From Holtiella tumoricola (GTDB lineage Bacteria > Bacillota > Clostridia > Lachnospirales > Cellulosilyticaceae): 64,000 nucleotides of DNA. A program made the position numbers and the translations under genes. Location: positions 124,001 to 188,000 of the forward strand of contig NZ_JAQIFT010000069.1 in the NCBI RefSeq assembly GCF_027857615.1, written 5' to 3'. The notes beneath the pieces were generated by a model, which was not told where the DNA came from, ran no database searches, and saw only the letters and a list, made by a program, of their open reading frames with translations. Shown here piece after piece: positions 8,503-17,006 of this stretch (positions are counted from its first letter, which is position 1; every line of letters starts with the position of its first letter).

Positions 8503-9342
8503 CTATTCCAAACGAATATCTTTTAACGTATAAATTTCTAACTGTTTCATCTGTGGTATATATTTCTTTGCCTTTTTATAAATATTTGCTTGAAAATTCT
8601 CTGTGATAACTGCATCCATATAAGGTATAATGCCGCCTATCCTTATATCCATCACATCATTGGGGGTTATTTTCTTCTTAGTAAGATAAACACGATTAAA
8701 TTGAGCATATTCCATTATCCTTAATGTAGGCAGCTCCTTTATATCGATTTTTTGATTTCCTATTTTTATTTCCCAATTATGCATATCCTTAATGATAGTT
8801 TCATATTCTTGCCCTAAATAAAATTTCTCATCAACAATTGTAGGTGACATGCCCATCTTCTTTAATAACTTCTCTGTATGATTACGCTGTTTTTCCCATT
8901 CTTTTGCTACCTCAGCCAATTGCTTAACATCAAATTGAATGCTCTTAACCAATCCTACGTCTTCTTTCATTCCACTGAAAAATGTCTTACAATTATAGCG
9001 TTCATCATCAACTATAGGTGTAAATGCATGTGCTATTTGATTATCAATCGTTAATTTCTTTCCTAAACAATATTGCTGGTACTCTTGGTGAATGACTATC
9101 TTTATAGGAAAAAACATAAGACATGGAACTGTACTAAAGAACTCAATAAACTTTTCAAAAATATCGGCATAAGGCATAAGTTCTATTACATTGTAGATAA
9201 AAAAACAAGGTGCATAGTTTCCTTGATTACAAAAGAATTTTTCAAAAAAACCTTTCCCAGACAATTTAGTATTTGTTATTATTTCTCGTATTGCATTTGT
9301 ATCTAATAATATCAACTTGTATTCACGTTCTCCTAAAACCAT
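8503..9342 (-). CDS. PIN-like domain protein, partner of caspase-like protease
   Basis: About 279 residues from the preferred start. LILLDTNAIREI at the N-terminus (Asp14) and acidic residues near the C-terminus (NDVMDI, D229/D232, and YMDAVITEN, D243) match the spacing style of PIN ribonuclease active sites. PIN domains are Mg2+-dependent RNases. An in-frame ATG lies at 9358-9360, but AAGGAG sits within that extension and places the ATG at 9340-9342 at ideal distance, so I choose the latter. It is the promoter-proximal gene of the PIN-caspase pair. The pairing suggests a nuclease or sensor whose activity is linked to proteolysis; this is inference. Confidence 0.7.
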   Translation of the reverse strand: MVLGEREYKLILLDTNAIREIITNTKLSGKGFFEKFFCNQGNYAPCFFIYNVIELMPYADIFEKFIEFFSTVPCLMFFPIKIVIHQEYQQYCLGKKLTIDNQIAHAFTPIVDDERYNCKTFFSGMKEDVGLVKSIQFDVKQLAEVAKEWEKQRNHTEKLLKKMGMSPTIVDEKFYLGQEYETIIKDMHNWEIKIGNQKIDIKELPTLRIMEYAQFNRVYLTKKKITPNDVMDIRIGGIIPYMDAVITENFQANIYKKAKKYIPQMKQLEIYTLKDIRLE

Positions 9343-9396
9343 TAATCCCATCTCCTTCATCTTAATTTGTTAGACCGACGTTCACGTCGACCTCGC

Positions 9397-9406
9397 GACG
9401 TCGTAG
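9397..9406. repeat. GACGTCGTAG direct repeat at island edge
   Basis: The 10-mer GACGTCGTAG occurs at 9397-9406 and at 5024-5033, just inside the two att repeats. The surrounding sequence at 9376-9414 is unusually rich in GACG/CGTC for this AT-rich genome. The motif could be an integrase arm-binding site. Confidence 0.4.
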
Positions 9407-9475
9407 CGACGACGGTTAATAGCAATTACCTAGCATTACTTAAAAATGCTCATTATTTTCTTATAACAAACAAAA

Positions 9476-9510
9476 ACTCGCAAGACATTGATAGTCAATA
9501 ACTTACGAGT
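9476..9510 (-). terminator. intrinsic terminator following the tRNA-like remnant
   Basis: ACTCGCAAG pairs with CTTACGAGT (one mismatch), and on the - strand it is followed directly by TTTTTGTTTG. It probably ends the GHKL-ATPase operon (last gene ends at 9607) and originally may have terminated a tRNA transcript. Confidence 0.65.
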
Positions 9511-9525
9511 GTCATGTAATTGTAC

Positions 9526-9568
9526 CTGATAGAATTTGAACCTACGACGCACGGTTTAGGAAACCGTA
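9526..9568 (-). repeat. att-like direct repeat (tRNA-Arg(CCT) 3'-half remnant), right copy
   Basis: On the - strand this reads as a complete anticodon arm (ACGGTTTCCTAAACCGT, anticodon CCT), variable loop GCGTC, a T-arm with loop TTCAAAT, and a 3' acceptor strand. The D-arm and 5' acceptor half are missing, so it is not a functional tRNA. The 26 bp at 9540-9565 are identical to 4883-4908. Because neither copy has the 5' half, the intact tRNA gene must lie elsewhere, as expected for tandem islands at one attachment site. Confidence 0.75.
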
Positions 9569-9606
9569 CGTCATTTATATTTTCTTCTACACTTCAATTA
9601 CTTCTT

Positions 9607-10365
9607 TTAACTTCCAATCTCACTTACATCATAATAATACCCCAAATACTCAAAGAACAACTTCTCCAGCTCTTCTTTTTCCATCATAGGTGACATGACA
9701 ATCGGATAACTTTTATTAAACTCAAAAACAACTCTTCTGCCATAGCGTTCATCTTTGCCTAAATCTGGTCTATCTTTGATCTTTGCCTTTAGAATTTTTG
9801 AAAGTCCTTCATGATCATTGATAATATCTAATACATTTAGCAAGAAACGATCATTTCTAAAAATTTCATACTTAATGATGTAATTATACAAATCTAAGTT
9901 CTCAGCAATAAGTCTATAGTACTTTCTTCTCACTTCAATATCTTGTACATAATCATTGACATACTGTGCACCTAACACACATTTATACACATAACTCTCC
10001 CAATCGAACTTCTTAAGTACAATGTTCTTAAACTCTTTAATACTTTCTGTTACACTAGGGTACTGATCTAATATATATGCTCTATGCTCTGTACAAAAAA
10101 GTGTATACCAGAACACACCATTCATATGTACATCTCTATCTGTTTCTAAGTAATATTTAGAAATTGTTTCAAAGGCTTCTTGGAATCGCCTATTTCTCTC
10201 TGCCTCATTACTTATATTGAGATAGATAGGAAATGCAGGTGCCTGGTCGATATACACATATTCATCTGTAAAGTATTCTTCTTTATCTTTGATTTGGTCA
10301 TTTAAGAAGTCTTGATAAAATGTCTCACTTCCTATACAACTTTTATCTAATAATCTAATTTTCAT
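9607..10365 (-). CDS. hypothetical protein, third gene of GHKL-ATPase module
   Basis: A 252-residue soluble protein, mostly helical, with aromatic-rich segments such as ESYVYKCVLGAQYVNDYVQD and a C-terminal VFEFNKSYPIVMSP stretch. I do not recognise a family and see no catalytic signature. It overlaps the preceding gene by 11 nt and is preceded by AAAGGGG, so it is translated as part of a tight three-gene unit led by the GHKL-type ATPase. Constant linkage suggests a subunit of one complex. Confidence 0.7.
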   Translation of the reverse strand: MKIRLLDKSCIGSETFYQDFLNDQIKDKEEYFTDEYVYIDQAPAFPIYLNISNEAERNRRFQEAFETISKYYLETDRDVHMNGVFWYTLFCTEHRAYILDQYPSVTESIKEFKNIVLKKFDWESYVYKCVLGAQYVNDYVQDIEVRRKYYRLIAENLDLYNYIIKYEIFRNDRFLLNVLDIINDHEGLSKILKAKIKDRPDLGKDERYGRRVVFEFNKSYPIVMSPMMEKEELEKLFFEYLGYYYDVSEIGS

Positions 10366-11206
10366 TTTGATACAGCCCCTTTATTGCATTTGCATGTTTA
10401 TCCAAAATTTTATCTGAAATTAAGCAAATGACTTCATCCATATTTTCCACATTTAATTCTTGCACCATTTTCTTTTTCATCAGGGTATAAAGTTTAAAGT
10501 CCAACCCATCCTCTGGATGATCTAGTTGCTCAAGATCTACGGACTCTCCATCTTCACTATGAGTAACAATAAAACGATAAAGTGCTTTTTGAAGTCCCAT
10601 ATAGATGTAATGATTATTAAGGGTATTACTCATTGGAAAATCACTGAATTGAAGTTCTTCTTTTTTGTATTGAATCACTATGGTCTCACTTCCTAACTCA
10701 ATCTTAATATCTGATTTAATATTAGGATTTACTCTCTTTTCAAAGAGTTCAAGTGGTTTATTGTTACTGCCTTCAAAAATCACACAGTTAGAAAAACCTA
10801 GAATTGAATGTTTTGGTACAACAATCTCATCTTTGAGTGCATCATAAAATGGGCTTAAATCTTCATTTTTTACAAAGCTAATTTCTTCTTTAGCTTGAAT
10901 CAGAAGTTGAATATTCGTACGTTTACTTAAAGAAATACGTGACTTAGATATCTCTATGTAGCGTTCACCTAATTTTAAATTAAAGAACTTATTGTCTTTA
11001 GACTGAATAACTAAAACAAGCTGTGCATGCTTCGATTGCAATAATTCTAGGATAAACTTTGAATCCATCTCATAATTAATCTCAAAACGATAGTTTTCAC
11101 TATTTTCTTCAAGGCTAACATCTAAAACAAAGTTACATCCTTGATAACTGCTTGATGTATTGGTCAGTAATGGATAAGGGAAGTTGGCATCTTTTTTATA
11201 AATCAT
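10355..11206 (-). CDS. hypothetical protein, second gene of GHKL-ATPase module
   Basis: A 283-residue protein with a beta-rich N-terminal half (residues ~1-190, alternating strands such as LVLVIQSKDNKFFNLKLGERYIEIS) and a helical C-terminus (~200-283). No motif is recognised. GGAGGTG precedes the ATG. The gap from the ATPase gene is 3 nt, and 11 nt overlap the next gene. It may be a recognition or scaffold subunit; that is inference from context. Confidence 0.7.
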   Translation of the reverse strand: MIYKKDANFPYPLLTNTSSSYQGCNFVLDVSLEENSENYRFEINYEMDSKFILELLQSKHAQLVLVIQSKDNKFFNLKLGERYIEISKSRISLSKRTNIQLLIQAKEEISFVKNEDLSPFYDALKDEIVVPKHSILGFSNCVIFEGSNNKPLELFEKRVNPNIKSDIKIELGSETIVIQYKKEELQFSDFPMSNTLNNHYIYMGLQKALYRFIVTHSEDGESVDLEQLDHPEDGLDFKLYTLMKKKMVQELNVENMDEVICLISDKILDKHANAIKGLYQNEN

Positions 11207-11209
11207 CTT

Positions 11210-13120
11210 CTACACCTCCACATAGTACACAAATTTTAGAGCTTTGTTATACTGTGGTGTGAGCTCTAACTTAATCTGTGCAATACCCTTTTTAATTACA
11301 ATATCTTTTATGACATTATCTTCTATCTTCAATGCCTTTCCTGTTGTAAGGTCTAATCCCCCGCTATAGCTTCTATCCATATTAAACTCATTGGCATACT
11401 CTGTCCCCATACCGTCTACAACCGCTAATGCAATATCACATACTTTTGCTTTTCCCACTTCTTCACTACCTGAGAAGTCAAAACGTACCACTTCTTTATC
11501 TCCTAAAATAGCACGTTCTACAATATCTGGATGAGCATTAAATTTAATTTTTTCTCTTTCGTCTTCATAAGTATCTTCTGTTTTAGGTTTTCTTACCTTC
11601 TTCAAGCCTCCATTTGGTCTAGATGTTGGCTTAGCATCTGGATCATGAGGTGATTTAGGTTTTCTAGGAATATCTGTTGTAACTTTTACAACGGTTTTAT
11701 CTTTATTTCCTTGATTCAGCTTAACAGTTGCTGTTATTTCGGCAAGGTCTTGTTTAAACTGATTTTCAACCACATACAAAATATCGGAAGTATTCATCAC
11801 ACCGTCCGTTGGATTATTCTTTTTAATTGCTTCTTCAATGACTTTTGCAATCGCCTTAGACATATTATTAATAAATCTTTTGGCGTTTCTTTGCAGCTTC
11901 TGGTCTTTGATATGTTCCCATGAGAGCTCTGTATGTGATTCATTCTCTAAAGACTTTAAGAAAGCATCTTCTTTAATAGAGTTTGGGATCAAAATGGCAT
12001 TGAATGGTTTATTGACGTTTCCTGTAATTTTTTTGTCCTCTATCTTCATACCTATTGTACGGATAATGGCCATACGTCCCTTTGGAATGGTTTCATCATA
12101 TGTAAAATATAATTTAAAGTTATATTCTTCTCGGACATCTGAAATCGTTACAGGTATAGGTTCTTGATTAAAATAAGTTTTAAAATAAAGGGGTGTAAAG
12201 TTGGCTATATTTTTATCTAATGTTTGTTCATAATAATCTTCATGAGTGATGTAGTTTTTGATAGTCTTACTATTTAGAACTTCATCATTTAAAATAACTT
12301 CCAACTTACTTTGCAAAATCGCAATAAAAAAGCTATCACATACACTTTTTAAAATTTCTTTATCGTCATTAAATTGTTCTCTTAAAAATGGAATAATAAT
12401 TTTTAACCCTCTTGTATCTTTTCTAAAGACTTCATGGAAATTGTTTTCAAAAGGATAGAATTTGGACGTCTGTGCGCCCACTTGTCTCGCATCAGTAAAG
12501 TATCCTGTTGAACGATAAAAATGCTCCTTATATTTATGTTCGATTAGCTGAACGGTCCCACCTAAATGCTGATTGCCCTCTGCATCACAGTTGGCAAAGT
12601 ACATCATATATAATTCAGAGGCTGCATTAGAAGCAATTTTCCCAATACCATGAGATCCCCCTCTAGATTTCTCCAGATTTTCATCTGCTTCTATCGTATG
12701 TACCCCTTTGTTATAGGCATAGATACTCCAAGTATCTTCTGATGAATCACTTTGTCCATTCAACGCCCCTCTAAGTCCTTTAGTATGAGAATCCTCAAAT
12801 GATATGTAATGAATGGGCTCATCATTCATCTTACTTCGCATATGTGCAATGGTTTCTTTCGTATAACCATTACGACCTTCAAGACATAAAATGCGCTCTT
12901 TGATTTCCTCTAAGCCTGGTACATCCTGCTTATTGATTGTTCCAGTTTTAATAGTAACTAAAACTGGTCTAGTATCTCCCGGCAATTTACCATCTAAGGA
13001 ATTTTGTATATTTTCTCTAACAAGCCCTGATATACCAAAATTGTAAAATCTCTCTAGGACTTTGTTAAAGGATGATTCTTCTATACAAGGGATAGAAGAA
13101 AATTTCCAATAATTATTCAT
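11210..13120 (-). CDS. GHKL-type (HATPase/MORC-like) ATPase, putative defence module
   Basis: A 636-residue protein. The N-terminal ~270 residues carry GHKL signatures: N-box E36-N-I-Q-N40 in VRENIQNSLDG, a G1-like box with D110 in ISFEDSHTKGLRG, and a G2-type glycine loop GGSHGIGK (154-161). A second domain (~280-430) follows, then a basic, proline-rich linker (~500-520, KPKSPHDPDAKPTSRPNG) and a C-terminal beta domain. GHKL/MORC-like ATPases act as ATP-driven clamps on DNA and recur in restriction-like defence loci. AAAGGAG precedes the ATG. It leads a compact three-gene operon with its own AT-rich upstream region (13121-13330). Confidence 0.8.
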   Translation of the reverse strand: MNNYWKFSSIPCIEESSFNKVLERFYNFGISGLVRENIQNSLDGKLPGDTRPVLVTIKTGTINKQDVPGLEEIKERILCLEGRNGYTKETIAHMRSKMNDEPIHYISFEDSHTKGLRGALNGQSDSSEDTWSIYAYNKGVHTIEADENLEKSRGGSHGIGKIASNAASELYMMYFANCDAEGNQHLGGTVQLIEHKYKEHFYRSTGYFTDARQVGAQTSKFYPFENNFHEVFRKDTRGLKIIIPFLREQFNDDKEILKSVCDSFFIAILQSKLEVILNDEVLNSKTIKNYITHEDYYEQTLDKNIANFTPLYFKTYFNQEPIPVTISDVREEYNFKLYFTYDETIPKGRMAIIRTIGMKIEDKKITGNVNKPFNAILIPNSIKEDAFLKSLENESHTELSWEHIKDQKLQRNAKRFINNMSKAIAKVIEEAIKKNNPTDGVMNTSDILYVVENQFKQDLAEITATVKLNQGNKDKTVVKVTTDIPRKPKSPHDPDAKPTSRPNGGLKKVRKPKTEDTYEDEREKIKFNAHPDIVERAILGDKEVVRFDFSGSEEVGKAKVCDIALAVVDGMGTEYANEFNMDRSYSGGLDLTTGKALKIEDNVIKDIVIKKGIAQIKLELTPQYNKALKFVYYVEV

Positions 13121-13330
13121 AATCTACTCCTTTTTATTTCTAATATATAATATATAATCTTTATCCCTATCTATATGTGAATATGAGGGAATATATTTTT
13201 AACGGGCTCTCCATAATATATAATTTAGTATTTACCATATATTATGTTATCTAGATTAGTGTATCATATTATATATATAGATTTTATAATTTAAGCATAA
13301 ACAGACATTTTTCTACACGAATGGAAATCA

Positions 13331-13370
13331 TAAAGAAAAGACAGCTTCACAACGCGCTGTCTTTTCTTTA
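13331..13370 (-). terminator. intrinsic terminator of the helicase-LexA operon
   Basis: A perfect 15-bp stem (TAAAGAAAAGACAGC with GCTGTCTTTTCTTTA) and 10-nt loop overlaps the stop codon of the preceding gene. It ends with a pyrimidine-rich CTTTTCTTTA on the - strand. Confidence 0.75.
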
Positions 13371-13775
13371 TCCATTTTTCTTTAGTTTTAACACACCTTT
13401 ACCATTCTCGCATACTTCTGCCCATACCAATATATTTACAATAGGTGAAACTCTTCTAAAAACTGAATCTCCTATGCTCTTTCCATAGACCTCTTTTGCA
13501 ATGTATCCTTCTAAGGAATCAACAGACAACATTCCATCTCCTAATTTATATCCCATTGCATTTCCTTTTTGCACGCAACCATTATTATCTTTTAATAATT
13601 CTATAGCCTTTTCAAAAACTTTCCACTCTAATAAGGGGTAATTTCTTAAGTTATCTACTAGTATCCCCTCCTCTACTAATTGTATATTAAAGCGTTTATT
13701 TTTCTTCAACATTTTTATTTGTGCTTTTCCTTCTTGTATCATAAGTTTTTCTTTTAATATTTTGGTAACTTCCAT
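13368..13775 (-). CDS. hypothetical protein, third gene of helicase-LexA operon
   Basis: A 135-residue basic protein with clear strand/helix alternation (KFNIQLVEEGILVDNLRNYPLLEWKVFEKAIELL). No recognised domain; a winged-helix or nucleic-acid-binding role is possible from its basic composition but unproven. GAGGGG precedes the ATG. It starts 18 nt after the upstream gene's stop and ends in a perfect terminator, so it is the distal member of the operon headed by the SF1 helicase-nuclease-LexA fusion. Confidence 0.6.
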   Translation of the reverse strand: MEVTKILKEKLMIQEGKAQIKMLKKNKRFNIQLVEEGILVDNLRNYPLLEWKVFEKAIELLKDNNGCVQKGNAMGYKLGDGMLSVDSLEGYIAKEVYGKSIGDSVFRRVSPIVNILVWAEVCENGKGVLKLKKNG

Positions 13776-13793
13776 ATTCCCCTCACATAAATT

Positions 13794-14567
13794 TTAAATA
13801 TTTTCTTTTAAATCCTCATAAGCAAACAATGGTATATCATATAAATCTCCAAAATGATCATAGATAATTTCTGAAGCTCTTAATATACTTTTTATAGAGT
13901 TAATTGTTGGTAAGTAAATCCCTAGCTCTTTGCATGTTACCTTTACACGTTCATCAGGCACACAACAATATTTACCTGGAATATGCTGAAATACATTTTG
14001 ACACCTTAATTCTCTCAAAATTAGTGGTATCTTTATACGCATTTTATTCTGTCCTGCTCCTAATCCTGAAACACTACTTATATATTGTATAAAAGTATCA
14101 TATTCCTTATTTTTCTCTGCTTGATAAAGCTGTGCTTTAATATGCTCCCACTCTTTTGCTAATACCACCATACTTGTATAGTAGTCTTGTCTAAAACTAA
14201 TTTTTTTCCTCGGTATAACACCGGTACATTGGCTAATAATTTCACTTGCAGCCTTTTTTCTCTTTTGTTTCTCTTCTTCTACAAATGCTTCATCTAGCCA
14301 TAACTCTACCTTATCTTTATTGCTAGCTTTAAGATATACAGTAAAATATGCAGCATTTTCCCAAGGCCCTGTTTTTGACCATGCAGATGCTAAAACAAAA
14401 AGTAAGAATAGATCCTCTTCTTCTTCCAAATTTAATCTAATACTTTCTTTCCCACAAACTGATATATGAAAATCCGCTGTCCATCCTTTATAAGCATTCA
14501 ATCCATTTAAGTTAATATAAGGAATCTTATTTTGATTATCAATAACCGCTTTAATTAATTTTTCCAT
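13794..14567 (-). CDS. uncharacterised protein with HhH-like segment
   Basis: 257 residues. The segment SSVSGLGAGQNKMRIKIPLI followed by LREL, with a later IPGKYCCVPDERVKVTCKEL (about 165-220), loosely resembles the helix-hairpin-helix/GPD arrangement of DNA glycosylases (G-x-G then P-x-D-x-R/H-V). The similarity is weak and I cannot claim activity. The N-terminal half is an alpha/beta domain with acidic patches. It sits 18 nt downstream of the helicase fusion gene and 18 nt upstream of the last gene, so it is a co-expressed partner, perhaps a DNA-binding or base-recognition subunit. Confidence 0.55.
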   Translation of the reverse strand: MEKLIKAVIDNQNKIPYINLNGLNAYKGWTADFHISVCGKESIRLNLEEEEDLFLLFVLASAWSKTGPWENAAYFTVYLKASNKDKVELWLDEAFVEEEKQKRKKAASEIISQCTGVIPRKKISFRQDYYTSMVVLAKEWEHIKAQLYQAEKNKEYDTFIQYISSVSGLGAGQNKMRIKIPLILRELRCQNVFQHIPGKYCCVPDERVKVTCKELGIYLPTINSIKSILRASEIIYDHFGDLYDIPLFAYEDLKENI

Positions 14568-14585
14568 TATGTCTTTCCCTACCTC

Positions 14586-17006
14586 TTATACTTTCTTAAT
14601 CACACCTACCAATTTCCCCATTACCTTAAAATCACCTTCCGAGATTTGTATCGGTTCATACTCTGGATTCTCACTCATAAGCAATATACTATCCCCCATC
14701 GGCACCACTCTCTTTAGGGTTGTTGCACCGTTATAATACACTGCGCCTATATCATTTGTACTAACTACTTGTTCCCCATCTATAACAACCATATCTCCAC
14801 TTTCTATACCTGCACCAAGCATGCTATCCCCTCGCACATTAAGGATGTAGAGCCCTGGTCTTTCTTTTGTCCATTCTTTTGGTAGTCTAAAGTTGCCTTT
14901 GATTTCATCTACAATCTCTATAGGCATGCCTGCTGCAATATCTGAATAAATCTTGATGTTTTGTAATGTATCTTCTGAGAATGTGCCTTCTTCTGTTATA
15001 ATCTCTGCTACATTAATATCTCTTTCAAATGGATAGTTTCTGTAACTTCCTTTATCTACATAAATATATCTTTCCATAGTTGTTGGTAATAAGGTAATAT
15101 CGCATACAGGGATATCCTTAATTTCATTAAATTGTTGGTCTAAAAATAGAATTTCTTTCCCATTAGTCGCTATACCGTATGTGACATTGGATACGTTCAT
15201 ATAGGATTTGAGCTGAGCAACTGCTTCTTCTATAGCTACATTACGTTGTTTCACTTCTACAAATAAATGGGGCATCTGATTGTTACTATTGATAACAGCT
15301 ATGTCCACTAAACCTACTTGTGAGAAGCTTCTAACAGGATACTCTACTTGTAACAATTCCTTTGGATAACCATAGTTATTGATTAGCTCTGCTAGCACCC
15401 ATTGTCTAATACTTTCTTCTTGTTCATGCTTATTTTTAATCTTCTCTATAAATAAGTATTGCTCATAAGGCAGTTGATAAAAGGCATTCATACGGCTTCC
15501 ATTTTGCATGGTCAAAAACTTTTTATCTATATCTTTAATAAACTTGGAAGCCTCCCCATATGAACATAAATATAGACTTTCTTGTGCTCTTGTCATCCCT
15601 ACATAAAGCAATTTGCGATCCATTTTCTCTTCTTCTTTGGCTTCTTCCTCCGTTAATCCACTTTGAGTATATGGAATAATATTTTTATTAAGCTCTATTA
15701 AAATTACAATTTTAAACTCTAATCCTTTTACAGAGTGCATGGTTAGAAGTTTGATTTCTTCTTTTCCAAAATCTACTTCTTTGTTGTTTTTAAATAAGAG
15801 TGATGGCATATGTGCCTCGTCTAATACTTCTTGCAAAAGTTCTAATGCCTTATTCGTGCGACTCACAATAGCAATATCTTTTAAATTATAACTTTTCTTT
15901 AAGGCATTGATTAAACGAATGACATAGTTTGTTTGCTCTTTGCTTGATTCAAAATGTCTATAAACAGGGTATTCTCCATGTCTTTCTATAAGAGTTGGCT
16001 TTACAAAATTCTCATCTTCTACAATTTCTAGTTCTTTTGATAACAAGCTATATGCACATTGAGAAATCTCTGTTGTTGTACGATAATTTTTATTAAGTTT
16101 ATAACCTTTTCCTGTCATATCATAGCCAATACTTTTAAAGGTGCGTCCTTTTGTCAGCCATGCATGAGGATAGATACTTTGAGCAACATCCATTAAAAAC
16201 AAAATGGAGCTTTCTTCTTGCTCTGCCTTTAACGCACTAATAAGCTCTAGCTGAACCTTTGTTAAGTCTTGGGCTTCATCAATGATAATATGCTGATACC
16301 TTTCTTCCGCACCATGCTTCACAATGTATTTGAGTGCCATAATATTCGCTGTTAATCCATCCACTTGATTATTTTCAAAAAGCCTTCTATCTATTTCTTT
16401 TAGCAAGCTATAGATTGCCTCTCTGTTGGTAGATTGCTTATAAAGTTTGCTAGGTCCTTCTTCTTCACTCCCTAGAGAACGTCCTATTCTATCTGCATTT
16501 TGATAAGCTTCTAGCGTTGTATAACCACATCCTTTAATCCATGCAATTTCATCTTTCAAAAATTTAAAATGCTGGTTATTCAAAAACTTACAATTTGGAT
16601 AGGCTTCCTTTACTGTAGCAATTGCTTCTTGTACCAAACTATTTGGTATTTGCCAAGCTATTGTTGCATTCTTTTGACTCAGTACATTGTACTTACTAAA
16701 ATATTTTAAAGCTAATGCATCGATTGTTTTTACCTCTACATTTGGATCCTTACTTTCTTCTGTATCAAAAAGACTTATATTAACAGCTGTTTCCATCTTT
16801 TTATAAAGATACTCAATATATTTACTCAATGAACGGTTATATGTAATAAACAAAATTTTATCTGATTCATAACAATAATTTTCAAGTAAATAAGTAATTC
16901 TTCTAACCCCTACAGTTGTTTTGCCTGATCCTGCAATGCCTCTAATAAGTGCATGTCCCATTGCTCCATTTTCGGCTAGCTTAAGCTGTTCTCTATTTAA
17001 GTGCAC
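14586..17006 (-). CDS. UvrD-like SF1 helicase fused to HsdR-N-type nuclease and LexA-type S24 autoprotease
   Basis: 806 residues from a GTG start preceded by GGGGAG. Residues 1-530 are a UvrD/Rep-type helicase: Walker A GIAGSGKTT (23-31), motif II IIIDEAQDL (D243/E244), and the helicase-C block LLTMHSVKGLEF with LLYVGMTRAQESL. About 540-640 is a PD-(D/E)XK domain of the type I restriction HsdR-N family (D568 in GLVDIAV, E584-V-K586 in FVEVKQR). The last ~120 residues are a LexA/UmuD-type S24 peptidase: cleavage-site-like A692-G693 in DIAAGMPIE, nucleophile S728 in VRGDSM, and general base K765 in TTLKRV. Ser-Lys spacing is 37 and cleavage-site-to-Ser ~35, matching E. coli LexA (A84-G85, S119, K156). 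Autocleavage would release the ATPase-nuclease part from its C-terminus. It leads a three-gene operon. Role inferred: DNA-damage- or phage-responsive defence. Confidence 0.9.
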   Translation of the reverse strand: MHLNREQLKLAENGAMGHALIRGIAGSGKTTVGVRRITYLLENYCYESDKILFITYNRSLSKYIEYLYKKMETAVNISLFDTEESKDPNVEVKTIDALALKYFSKYNVLSQKNATIAWQIPNSLVQEAIATVKEAYPNCKFLNNQHFKFLKDEIAWIKGCGYTTLEAYQNADRIGRSLGSEEEGPSKLYKQSTNREAIYSLLKEIDRRLFENNQVDGLTANIMALKYIVKHGAEERYQHIIIDEAQDLTKVQLELISALKAEQEESSILFLMDVAQSIYPHAWLTKGRTFKSIGYDMTGKGYKLNKNYRTTTEISQCAYSLLSKELEIVEDENFVKPTLIERHGEYPVYRHFESSKEQTNYVIRLINALKKSYNLKDIAIVSRTNKALELLQEVLDEAHMPSLLFKNNKEVDFGKEEIKLLTMHSVKGLEFKIVILIELNKNIIPYTQSGLTEEEAKEEEKMDRKLLYVGMTRAQESLYLCSYGEASKFIKDIDKKFLTMQNGSRMNAFYQLPYEQYLFIEKIKNKHEQEESIRQWVLAELINNYGYPKELLQVEYPVRSFSQVGLVDIAVINSNNQMPHLFVEVKQRNVAIEEAVAQLKSYMNVSNVTYGIATNGKEILFLDQQFNEIKDIPVCDITLLPTTMERYIYVDKGSYRNYPFERDINVAEIITEEGTFSEDTLQNIKIYSDIAAGMPIEIVDEIKGNFRLPKEWTKERPGLYILNVRGDSMLGAGIESGDMVVIDGEQVVSTNDIGAVYYNGATTLKRVVPMGDSILLMSENPEYEPIQISEGDFKVMGKLVGVIKKV

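Noticed and set aside
9526..9568. Possible tRNA-Arg(CCT) gene on the - strand
   Set aside because: Only the anticodon arm, variable loop, T-arm and 3' acceptor strand are present. The D-arm and 5' acceptor half are missing and T-arm pairing needs wobbles. Kept as an att-type remnant.
13141..13290. TATATAATATATAAT repeats upstream of the GHKL gene
   Set aside because: Irregular AT-rich promoter DNA; no consistent repeat unit or CRISPR-like spacer arrangement.
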